Assembly (NCBI GenBank): GCA_020403425.1
Contig: JADBXR010000005.1
Span: forward strand, 62,001 to 126,000
Direction: 5' to 3'
Source: Chitinophagaceae bacterium
Lineage (GTDB): Bacteria; Bacteroidota; Bacteroidia; Chitinophagales; Chitinophagaceae
DNA length: 64,000 nt
Under the pieces are notes generated by a model. It made no database searches. It was given only the letters and a program-made list of their open reading frames with translations, and was not told the DNA's origin. Of the stretch, positions 1 to 8,500 are shown piece by piece; position 1 is the first letter of the stretch; every line of letters starts with the position of its first letter. The position numbers and the translations under genes were made by a program.

Positions 1-675
1 TTCTTCCTCACCGGTTTTGGTAACCTGCGTAGGCCAGGCAGATTCGGGCAGGATGCCTTTTGACTGAAGTGTTTCTTTTCCACCCACACTGGTCCCCCAT
101 AATCCTTTGTTGATCGAGTAGGCCGCTTTTTCAAAATTCATGGTCACACCTTTTGCTTTCAGGTATTCGATCTCTGCCTCGCGGCTCAGTTTCATATCAC
201 GGATCGGAGTAATGATCTCCACACCGGGGATCATGATATTGAAGATCATGTCAAAACGTACCTGGTCATTACCCGCGCCTGTACTTCCATGCACTACAGC
301 TTTCGCGTTCAGCTTCTTGGCGTGCTCGGCAATGTGCAAGGCCTGGCTTAAACGCTCTGCGCTCACACTCAGCGGATATGTATTGTTCTTCAATACATTT
401 CCGTAGATCAGGTATTTGATGATACTGTCGTAATAACTCTTTACCGCATTCACCGTGGTATGTGTTTTTACACCTAGTGCATAGGCATGTTTTTCTATCT
501 GAACCAGTTCCTCATCACTAAAACCACCTGTATTTACGATCACACTATGTACTTCGTACCCTTTATCTTCCGTAAGGTATTTTACACAAAAAGAAGTGTC
601 CAATCCACCACTGAAACCCAGTACTACCTGGTCGCCTTTCTGTAAAGTGGTGTTGCTTGCTGTTTCGGTTTTCAT
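1..675 (-). CDS. argG: Argininosuccinate synthase, N-terminal part (cut by window edge)
   Basis: This enzyme joins citrulline and aspartate with ATP to make argininosuccinate, the penultimate step of arginine biosynthesis in the cytoplasm. The first 225 residues are present and the gene runs off the left edge. The ATP-pyrophosphatase P-loop GFSGGLDTS lies near residues 20-28, and the conserved stretch HGSTGAGNDQVRF follows near residue 125, both diagnostic of ArgG. The ATG at 675 is the natural start. The gene follows the acetyltransferase gene by 53 bp on the same strand, so both probably belong to one arginine operon that continues outside the window. Confidence 0.95.
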   Translation of the reverse strand, partial: MKTETASNTTLQKGDQVVLGFSGGLDTSFCVKYLTEDKGYEVHSVIVNTGGFSDEELVQIEKHAYALGVKTHTTVNAVKSYYDSIIKYLIYGNVLKNNTYPLSVSAERLSQALHIAEHAKKLNAKAVVHGSTGAGNDQVRFDMIFNIMIPGVEIITPIRDMKLSREAEIEYLKAKGVTMNFEKAAYSINKGLWGTSVGGKETLQSKGILPESAWPTQVTKTGEEE

Positions 676-728
676 TGCTTGCTGTATTTTCTGTGATCTT
701 ACTATTGTTATTCCTGCAGCGAACAGTG

Positions 729-1442
729 CTACAGGTTAAAGAATTGCTGAAAGATGGATTTGGGTTTGTTGCCCACGCCGGTTCCACTGCCTGTTTCCTT
801 TTTACGGAACAAACGCAGCAGCTTACTCTGTTTGATCTTCATGAAACGCTCGTACAATTTCGAATTCTGTTTGAACTCTTCCGATGTTTCTGTTGGCTCA
901 TAATGATCTGCAGGATCGTATAACATGGCGGTGCACAAACAGTTCTTCCTACCCTTGCTCATGAGGATGTCATAGTTCACGCAGCTTTTACAGCCTGCCC
1001 AGAACTCTTCGTCATCGGTCAGTTCGCTGTAGGTAACAGGTTCGTAGCCCAGGTCGCTGTTGATCTTCATCACCGCAAGGCCAGTAGTTAATCCGAATAT
1101 TTTTGCATTGGGATATTTCTGTCGGGAAAGATTGAATATGGTCTGTTTGATCCTTTTGGCAGTTCCACTTTTACGGAAGGCTGGTGCCACGATCAGTCCG
1201 CTGTTGGCCACAAACTGCTCATGCCCCCAGACCTCGATATAACAGAAGCCCACCCAGGTGCCATCGGGCAGTACAGCGATGACCGCTTTGCCTTCCTCCA
1301 TCTTCCTGGCAACGTATTCCGGGCTGCGTTTGGCAATACCGGTTCCACGGGCCTTGGCCGAGGACTCCATCTCATCTGTTATGGTCTGTGCGTAATGGGT
1401 GTCGCCACCGTTCGCTACACGAACAATAATATTATCTTCCAA
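729..1442 (-). CDS. GNAT-family N-acetyltransferase of the arginine operon
   Basis: A GNAT-fold acetyltransferase. The acetyl-CoA-binding region (LIVAPAFRKSGTAKRIK) is in the middle and a Cys-rich segment (GCKSC, then NCLC) near the C-terminus could bind a metal. Its place directly upstream of argG suggests an N-acetylglutamate synthase-like first step of arginine synthesis; that role is inferred from context. The reading frame is open back to a GTG at 1556, but the region 1514-1602 forms RNA-like structure and encodes a possible leader peptide in another frame. I therefore prefer the TTG at 1442, just before the conserved region beginning EDNIIVRVANGGD. The start is the least certain part of this entry. 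Confidence 0.8.
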   Translation of the reverse strand: MEDNIIVRVANGGDTHYAQTITDEMESSAKARGTGIAKRSPEYVARKMEEGKAVIAVLPDGTWVGFCYIEVWGHEQFVANSGLIVAPAFRKSGTAKRIKQTIFNLSRQKYPNAKIFGLTTGLAVMKINSDLGYEPVTYSELTDDEEFWAGCKSCVNYDILMSKGRKNCLCTAMLYDPADHYEPTETSEEFKQNSKLYERFMKIKQSKLLRLFRKKETGSGTGVGNKPKSIFQQFFNL

Positions 1443-1463
1443 CTTGTACTGATTAATAGAGTG

Positions 1464-1486
1464 AAAAAGAAACACCTGCAGTGTTT
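1464..1486 (-). terminator. Weak hairpin plus U-run in the arginine-operon leader
   Basis: On the minus strand AAACAC (1486-1481) pairs with GTGTTT (1475-1470) around a 5-nt loop, followed by C and five T. It lies between the leader structure and the preferred acetyltransferase start, where an attenuator terminator would sit. With only two G-C pairs the stem is weak. Confidence 0.35.
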
Positions 1487-1513
1487 GTAGATCCAATTCC
1501 GGGAGAAATTCCA

Positions 1514-1690
1514 CTGATAGGGGCAAGTGCCAGTTGCTCGTCCTATCAGCAACCACGTCGTGGTCGCGGGAGGGAGTTACACGGGAGAGTTGCCGGGGCC
1601 ATGGGCTCGGCGGCAGTAACTACCGGGGAGAGATTAATATGTATAAAAGGCTGTTTCACTGATAGGTGTCTAAAATCCTTTTAAAAATTT
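1514..1690 (-). promoter_or_regulatory. Structured 5' leader of the arginine operon (candidate attenuator)
   Basis: Read on the minus strand, CCTATCAG occurs at 1666-1659 and again at 1521-1514. Its complement CTGATAGG lies between them at 1549-1542. The complement can pair with either copy but not both: the upstream copy closes a ~125-nt domain, while the downstream copy makes a hairpin whose loop holds a second short stem (GCAA/TTGC). A possible -7 box TACTTTTA (1701-1694) would start the transcript near 1690. The arrangement resembles a riboswitch or attenuator. I do not recognise it as a known riboswitch class. Confidence 0.45.
1546..1602 (-). CDS. Possible 18-codon leader peptide with clustered Arg codons
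   Basis: From the ATG at 1602 the minus strand reads MAPATLPCNSLPRPRRGC then TGA. Three of codons 13-16 are Arg (CGA CCA CGA CGT), directly ahead of the pairing element CTGATAGG, which contains the stop codon. A ribosome stalled on these codons would cover that element, as in classical amino-acid attenuation. The peptide is short, so the Arg cluster may be chance. No Shine-Dalgarno is visible, which is normal for Bacteroidota. Confidence 0.3.
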   Translation of the reverse strand: MAPATLPCNSLPRPRRGC

Positions 1691-1763
1691 TTGTAAAAGT
1701 ATAACAGTTTGAATTATGAGGGCCATTTTTTTTCCAAAAGTTTGGTTAAGACCCGGTTACAGC

Positions 1764-1793
1764 AAAAAAAGGCCGCCCGGAAATCCGGGCGGC
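1764..1793 (-). terminator. Rho-independent terminator of the outer-membrane barrel gene
   Basis: On the minus strand a 9-bp stem GCCGCCCGG/CCGGGCGGC with a 4-nt loop is followed by seven T. It sits 50 bp after the stop codon at 1843 and separates this gene from the arginine operon. Confidence 0.9.
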
Positions 1794-1842
1794 ACAAAAC
1801 TTCTATATATGGAGTGTTTGAGTCTGTAAAAACTATTGATCG

Positions 1843-4677
1843 TTAGTTACCACCCCTTCGATTCCCTCCGAAATTGCCGCCACCCATCATCATACCACCT
1901 CCCATCCTTCCGTCAGGGAACATACCGCGCATCATCTGGCCACGCTGCTGTTGCTGAGCACCGAAGGAACGTAGATTATAGGTGAAAGTGAGCATGAAAT
2001 AGCGAGTCAGCGTATTCGAGATACTGTTCACGATCTGGTTGGCGGTTGCCGAAGAGCTTACCGCTTTGTTCTGGCCCAACACATCAAAACAGCTCAAACG
2101 CAGTTCACCCGCTTTGTTCTTCAGGAACTGTTTGGCAATGGAAGGTGTGATGAGGAACACGGTTGTATTATATCCCGCCGGGCGGTTACCATAATGGGTA
2201 TAATCAAAATCACTGGCCAGTATCCATCCATTGTTGGAGTAGAGGGTGAAGTCGGCCGCAAGACTGGCAGTGGTATAATTGGTGTTCTGACTGGTGGAGA
2301 GCGAGTTCCTGATCGGGTTGATGCCGTAGGAAGCGCTCAGGTTCATATCAAAATTATTTTTCAGGTTGGTGGTCCACTTCACAGTTTCGGTGATTGTAGT
2401 GCTTCGGGTCTGGTTCCGTACATTGTTCAGCAGCGACTGTCCGCTGGCATAACGAATATCTGTCTGCAGGTTCAGGTTCGATTTGGGATGTTTGATCGGG
2501 AATCCGTACATGAAATAACCAGAGAGGTTATAGGTACTTCCCAGGTTCACATAAGTGGTGGTCTTACCCCCGTTGGGGTTCTGGGTAATGGAACTCACGA
2601 TATCATTTCCAGTAATTGATCCGCTGATCGTTGCCAGCACCAGCTTTTGTGTGAACGGATCGAATGAATTGAACAGGATCCGGATATTGTTATTGAACGA
2701 AGGTGTCAGGTTCGGATTACCCACTTGGAAATTGATGGAATCCGCTGTGGTCCTGACCGGCTGCAACTGGTTGGTACTGGGTTGGCCTGTATTACCCCGG
2801 TAAAACACCCGCAGGCTCTTGGTACGCGAAAAATTATACGTAAAAAACAGGTTGGGTGTAAAATTCACAAAGTCTCTCTTCACCACCACATTTTTAGTGG
2901 TATTGGTACTATTGATATTCGTGAACTGGAGGCCGGACCCTATGTTCAGGCTGAATTTCGTTTGCTGTAGACGCCAACTCAGGTTAGCCGTATTCGATGT
3001 GTTGGTGTATTTGTATGAATTGCTGAACAGGCTGTCGAACTTACTGAACTTGCCTGAAGCATTATCAAAGTTATAAGACGAATTGGTGCTGTTACTGTTG
3101 CTGTAATTATAGGAATACCTCAGCTCGATCATCTGGTTTTTGCTGAGAGGCTCCGTAAATGACAGGGTAGGATTAAAACTTATGGAACGGGATGAATCTA
3201 CATAATGCTGATTGATCGTATCGCTCTTGACAAATGGTTTATAATAAGAATTCACGGAATAGATCAGTCCATCCCCATTGTTCTCACTGGCCGAAAAGTT
3301 CATATCAAGCGACACTGTACGTCCCCGTTTGGCGAAACGGTGGCGCAGGGTAAGATTGGACCCGTTCACATTATAACCGCTGTTATAGCTGGAGGTCCTG
3401 CTGGATGATTTGTAAATAGGTGTATTGTTCTTGCCACCTGTAGTTACCGTTTCAGAACTTGATACAGGGTTACTGCTCTGGAGACGGAAATTAGGACGGA
3501 AAATCAATGAATTCATCGAATCGATCCTGTCTTCGATATTGAAGGTGAAACTGTGGTTCTCCGATCTTGTTTCTGAAGCGGAGGTAGATGAATTATAGGT
3601 GGATGAATCCGAGTTCAGGATATTTTCTACGAGACTGCTTTGTCCTGTCTTCACTTTTGATGAATTGTAAAAATAACTTCCGTAAGCATCTACTTTGGGG
3701 CTCCATACATCCCGGTAATTCAATCCGCCGGCCATTACTGAAGTGATGCCATTGCTGGAATTACCTCCGCCACCGCCACCGAATCCGCCACCGCCAAATC
3801 CACCACGGCCACCGCCTCCGCCAATGTTGTTCTGACTGAAATTCTGTTTATTGATATTGTTGGCCTGGCCCAGGAATGTCAGCTGCCTGTCGCCATTGAT
3901 CCGCGTGAAATTAAAGCTTTCATCGTACCGGCCATCCGTGCCAACACCCGCCACTGCTTTTCCGAATAACCCTTTTTTCTTATCTTTTTTAGTGGTGATA
4001 TTGATGGTCTTGATGCGGTTTCCATCATCAAACCCGCTGAATTTCGCCTGATCGCTCTGGTCATCGAATACCTGGATCTTGTCGATCACATCGGGAGGAA
4101 GGTTCCTGGTGGCCATTTTGGGGTCATCACCAAAGAAACGTTTACCATCCACCAGTACCCGTTGCACGGTCTCGCCCTGCGACTTAATGGAGCCATCTTT
4201 GGCAACTTCCATACCTGGGATCTTCTTCAGCAGATCCTCCGCCACAGCGTTGGGTTTGGTCTTGAAAGCGGAGGCGCTCACTTCCAGGGTATCCTTTCTC
4301 ATGCGCACCACCGATTCTGTAACGGTCACATTACCCAGGTCGTTGGCCGCTGTTCTCAGGTAAATATTGCCCAGGTTGACCGCAGCATTGGCGGCGGAGA
4401 AATTGATCTTTTTGGCATAAGGTTCATATCCCTGGAATTTCACCTGCAGGATCATCTCGCCAAAAGGAATGTTCAACAAAGAAAAACTACCGTCCTCTTT
4501 GGCAAGGGTGAACACTTCCAGGGTGGAATCACGGGCATCCAGTATGGTTACTGAAGCATCTTTCAACGATTGTTTATTGAGCGAGTCGATCAACCTGCCC
4601 TTTACCGAACCGGAGTTTTGGGCCGATACGGTGACAGACAAAAAGACAAGGGCTATAAAAACAGCAATTTTGCGCAT
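1843..4677 (-). CDS. Outer-membrane beta-barrel protein, TonB-receptor-like
   Basis: 944 residues. A signal peptide (MRKIAVFIALVFLSVTVSAQ) is followed by a carboxypeptidase-regulatory-like beta-sandwich (about 22-110), a plug-like region (about 120-230) and a long barrel rich in aromatic and Asn/Ser strands (OMP_b-brl_3 type). Such proteins resemble TonB-dependent receptors, but the substrate cannot be read from sequence. Two oddities stand out: a nearly pure Gly/Asn/Arg/Phe insert around residues 280-310, and a Met/Gly/Arg-rich C-terminal tail of about 30 residues ending GGNRRGGN. A -7-like box GATATTTG (4710-4703) precedes the start. The gene is monocistronic and ends in a strong terminator. 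Confidence 0.85.
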   Translation of the reverse strand: MRKIAVFIALVFLSVTVSAQNSGSVKGRLIDSLNKQSLKDASVTILDARDSTLEVFTLAKEDGSFSLLNIPFGEMILQVKFQGYEPYAKKINFSAANAAVNLGNIYLRTAANDLGNVTVTESVVRMRKDTLEVSASAFKTKPNAVAEDLLKKIPGMEVAKDGSIKSQGETVQRVLVDGKRFFGDDPKMATRNLPPDVIDKIQVFDDQSDQAKFSGFDDGNRIKTINITTKKDKKKGLFGKAVAGVGTDGRYDESFNFTRINGDRQLTFLGQANNINKQNFSQNNIGGGGGRGGFGGGGFGGGGGGNSSNGITSVMAGGLNYRDVWSPKVDAYGSYFYNSSKVKTGQSSLVENILNSDSSTYNSSTSASETRSENHSFTFNIEDRIDSMNSLIFRPNFRLQSSNPVSSSETVTTGGKNNTPIYKSSSRTSSYNSGYNVNGSNLTLRHRFAKRGRTVSLDMNFSASENNGDGLIYSVNSYYKPFVKSDTINQHYVDSSRSISFNPTLSFTEPLSKNQMIELRYSYNYSNSNSTNSSYNFDNASGKFSKFDSLFSNSYKYTNTSNTANLSWRLQQTKFSLNIGSGLQFTNINSTNTTKNVVVKRDFVNFTPNLFFTYNFSRTKSLRVFYRGNTGQPSTNQLQPVRTTADSINFQVGNPNLTPSFNNNIRILFNSFDPFTQKLVLATISGSITGNDIVSSITQNPNGGKTTTYVNLGSTYNLSGYFMYGFPIKHPKSNLNLQTDIRYASGQSLLNNVRNQTRSTTITETVKWTTNLKNNFDMNLSASYGINPIRNSLSTSQNTNYTTASLAADFTLYSNNGWILASDFDYTHYGNRPAGYNTTVFLITPSIAKQFLKNKAGELRLSCFDVLGQNKAVSSSATANQIVNSISNTLTRYFMLTFTYNLRSFGAQQQQRGQMMRGMFPDGRMGGGMMMGGGNFGGNRRGGN

Positions 4678-5095
4678 AAATTTTCAGGTATAATACAGAA
4701 GACAAATATCGTTCTCCATAACCGGCTATTCCGGACAATCAAGTCTAACGGAAAACTACTGTGATAGTTGGGTATTGGTGATACAAAATCGGTGAAAACT
4801 TCTATGTGATAGGTAGGGTAATCCGGGAACTGAAATTGAGCCTGAATAAAGCTGTTTTCACCGAAAAAAGCCCTGTAAAGAGTTTATGGCACACAGAAAA
4901 AGGCATACAAAACACAGAAACGAATCGCTAAATTTGCTGGGTACAAGTTTACCGTAAGGTCTGCAGAGAATTGTATTCCAGCTATGCAGATAAAAACCAA
5001 GTATTTTCTTATTCTTAGAAATAGCAGTTTGAGGATGTGCAAGCGGGAATATGTAAAAGGACAGATCACAGAAGTCATTACTAAAACATGATCAT
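4678..5095. other. Divergent intergenic region, 418 bp, no gene seen
   Basis: Promoter region between the barrel gene (minus) and the YHS lipoprotein (plus). It holds a -7-like box for the barrel gene (GATATTTG, 4710-4703 minus) and a TAAATTTG match at 4929-4936 on the plus strand, which would leave the lipoprotein a leader of about 155 nt. I find no tRNA, no convincing ORF and no strong hairpin. Confidence 0.5.
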
Positions 5096-5431
5096 ATGAA
5101 AAAAACGAATGCCCTGTATGCTTCTTTCATGATGTTTGTAACCGTATGCCTGTTGGCAGTGGCTTGCCAGTCTGAGCCGGCTAAAACAGAAGAGAAACCT
5201 GCCACCGATACTGTAGCTGCCATGCAGGTAACAGATACCACCAGTAACGCGCTGGAGCACCTGCTGGTCGATAACCAAAAGGACCCCAGTTGCGGTATGC
5301 CTGTAAGTGCCGGCATACACGATACCGCACATTACAAAGAGAAGGTACTGGGTTTCTGCTCCAAGGAATGTAAAGATGCTTTCCAGAAGGATCCTGAAAA
5401 AATGATCGCTGCAGCAGAAATGAAAAAATAA
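5096..5431 (+). CDS. YHS-domain lipoprotein
   Basis: 111 residues. A lipoprotein signal peptide ends in the lipobox LAVAC (Cys 24). An acidic linker leads to a YHS domain (about 58-105) with the pattern DPSCGM...HYKEKVLGFCSKEC...F, which carries three Cys likely to bind a metal such as copper. YHS domains occur in heavy-metal ATPases and periplasmic metal-handling proteins, so a periplasmic metal-binding role is plausible but not proven. The gene stands alone and converges on the SNF2 helicase, with a shared terminator between them. Confidence 0.85.
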   Translation: MKKTNALYASFMMFVTVCLLAVACQSEPAKTEEKPATDTVAAMQVTDTTSNALEHLLVDNQKDPSCGMPVSAGIHDTAHYKEKVLGFCSKECKDAFQKDPEKMIAAAEMKK

Positions 5432-5470
5432 GTATTAGCAATACCCCGCCTATGAATTCGGGGAAACATA

Positions 5471-5510
5471 ATAAAACGAAACAGCCTGATATCAGTCTGT
5501 TTCGTTTTAT
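5471..5510. terminator. Bidirectional terminator
   Basis: A perfect 14-bp stem (ATAAAACGAAACAG at 5471-5484 with its complement at 5497-5510) has A-rich and T-rich ends, so it can terminate both the lipoprotein transcript and the converging helicase transcript. Confidence 0.9.
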
Positions 5511-5545
5511 ATGGCATATTGTACCGGAGCAACAAGAGAGACTGT

Positions 5546-8500
5546 TTAACTGAACAGGTACTCCACATCTTCTTTTGTCAGTGTCTTCACAAATCCTTCA
5601 TCATCAGTGATCAGATCTTTTGCAAGGTTGCGCTTGCGCTCCTGCAGCTTTAGTATCTTATCTTCCACCGTATCCGTGCAGATCATCCGGTAAGCAAAAA
5701 TATTCTTGGTCTGGCCTATACGGTGTGTACGATCGATGGCCTGTTGCTCAACAGCTGGGTTCCACCAGGGATCCACAATGTATACATAGTCAGCTGCCGT
5801 CAGGTTCAAACCTACGCCTCCGGCCTTCAGCGAGATCAGGAACACGCGGCAATTCTCATCATTCTGGAACCGATGGATCGATCTTTCCCTTTCGGCCACG
5901 GTACTGCTTCCATCAAAATACTCATAATCCACCCCCAGCTCTTTCATCTTCTCTTTGATCAGAGCCAGCATACCCAGGAACTGTGAGAATACCAATGCTT
6001 TGTGGTTACTGATGTTTTCAGTGATCTCACGGCCGATCTCTTCCAGTTTTACCGATACATTCGGGAACCGTTCTTCTTCCTTTACAATGGCAGGACTGTC
6101 ACAGATCTGTCGCAACTTCATCAGTCCCTGCAAAATGGTGAGCTGTGATTTCTGAATGCCCTGGTTTTCTACGACACCCAGGATCTTGTCCCGGTAATCA
6201 TTCCGGTAAGCATCATAGATCTTACGCTGCTCATCGCCCATCTCGCAGAACAATACCATTTCCTGCTTTTCGGGAAGGTCTTTGGCCACCTGTTCTTTGG
6301 TGCGTCGTAAAATAAAGGGGTACAATAATTTACGCAGGTGGTCTTTCTGTTCTTTCTCTCCGAACTTATCTATCGGCACAGAGAATTCCTGTTTGAAGAA
6401 TTCAACGCTGCCCAGCATGCCGGGATTCAGAAAGTTCATCTGCGCAAAAATATCGAATGTGTTATTCTGTAAAGGTGTACCGCTCAAACACAGACGGTTC
6501 CTGGCTTTCAGCAATCCGGCGGCCTTGGTCACCTTACTGCTTGGATTTTTGATGGCCTGGCTTTCATCAAGGATCACATAGTCAAAAGCCACATCTACAA
6601 ACTGTTTGATATCGCTCCTGAGCGTGCCATAGGTGGTAATGATCACATCGATCGCCGGATCGGCCAGGTTCTCCTTGGAACGCCCTCCTCCATGGTGTAT
6701 GGAGAATGTGAGGTTCGGTGTGAATTTCTGGATCTCATTCTGCCAGTTGAACATGAGCGTGGTTGGACAAACCACCAATGCTTTCAGACTTCCGTTCTCT
6801 TCCTTCAGGTGATGGAGAAAACTCAATGCCTGTATGGTCTTACCCAATCCCATATCATCGGCCAGGATGCCACCCCACTGCACTTCGCGTAGATAATTCA
6901 ACCATTGGAAGCCACTTTCCTGATAAGGGCGCAATACCGATTTCAGGTGTGCCGGCGCAGGTACAGGTTTGATAGAATGATTGTCCTTCAGACGTTCATA
7001 TTTTTCTTCCAGCTGAAAGAACAGTTCCTCCTCGTCACGCTGCAGGTACAATTCCTCGATAACACTGAAATGGTACTTGCTCAGTTTCATATTACCTGAC
7101 TTGCCATCACCCACACGGAACAGTAGTGAATATTTCTTGATCCACTCTTCCGGCAGGATACCCAGCGTGCCATCCTGCAGCTGAACAAACTGCTGTTTGT
7201 TGGTAAGCGCTTTCTTAACCTCATCAACCGTTACTTTCTGTTCACCGAACAGGATCTCGACCTTGGCATCGAACCAGTCGGTATTGCTGCTGATGAAAAT
7301 CTTGGTAGACGGTTTGGCCGTATTGAAACGGAAATTCTTCAATGCTTCAAACCCTAATACGGGGATATTCATCTCCTTCACCGCATCCACAAACAGGAAA
7401 AACCAGTTGTTGCGTAACACATCCGTACCTTTTAAAGCCAGTACATTCCCTTCTACCGGACGGATAAAACCGGAATGAAGAGATTCTATCTTCTGTACGA
7501 ACTCTTTTTCTACTTCCAGATTTCGCTGTATCACCAGCAACTTATCGGCAATCGGCAGGATGATCTTTTCCTTATCGGCGGGTCGCACATCATATCCCCT
7601 GTAATTAAATACCGGCTGAAACAAGAGGTATTCCCCTTTCTCCTTCAACAACACTTTCACTTCCGGCTTACAATCTTTCACTTCCTCTTTCTGCACATTG
7701 GTAAAATGAACATTATATTCTTTTGACAATGGCAGTATGAACTGCTGCAGTTGAATCGCCCAGTCTTCGGCCGCAATGCTGATCTTTCCCGCTGGCAGGA
7801 ATTTCTCAACCAGGTTGATATCTTCCGAACGCTGCCAGGTAAAAAACTGGTCATGATACTGGAACAGCAGCGCCGATTCACTTTCATTGTCTGAAATGTT
7901 CAGGTCTGCGAGCGGCAATTTGATACGGCAATCCACTTCGTACCTACCATTCGTATAATTCACTTCGAATTCGGGGCTGATGAATTGCTGCATCAGTTCC
8001 GCCTGTTTCAGATTGGCCGTAGTGAAGGACTTACGGGCTGGCAGGTAAAATACGAACCTGCTATCCGCCAGATCGGTAAATATTTTTTTGAGTTTGGGAT
8101 GCAGGAATTCATTGATCAGGTGACGTGTTTCCTCGGGTAATTCATCATCATGCTGCTGAATGATGTTTTCCCAAATACCGCTGAATGGAGAATTCCGGTT
8201 CAGGTAACGGCTCACTTCAGCGGGCATCAGTTTACGCAATTGCTGCAACAGCATCTTATCGTCTTCACTGAACACTTCCGTATTGATGAACTTGGCAAGG
8301 TCCAGTTTTACTGTTTTACTGATATATCGGGTAAGTTCTTCATCTGCTTCACCCTGCACTGCCTCCAGTTGCACATAAGGGTATTGCTGTTCGTTGACGG
8401 TGATTACCACTCCGAGTTTCAACGATGTTTTAGCGGCGGATTCTTCAATAACGGTTGCAGCTGCAATGGCAGGAGCCGGTTCAGGTTCCGTCTGTCGGGG

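Noticed and set aside
1514-1670. SAM-I-like fragment (CCCCGGCAAC) in the arginine leader
   Set aside because: The rest of the SAM-I core (GAGAGGNGGAGGGA-type and 3' elements) is missing; the match is too short.
1060-1684. Plus-strand open frames opposite the GNAT gene and its leader
   Set aside because: They are antisense shadows of the GNAT coding sequence and the leader; no conserved domain.
4884-5078. Open frame of 64 codons on the minus strand in the 4678-5095 gap
   Set aside because: Composition and hydrophobic stretches look random; no promoter or neighbour supports it.
4678-5095. tRNA or small RNA in the largest gene-free gap
   Set aside because: No cloverleaf, T-loop signature or strong hairpin with U-run could be found by eye.
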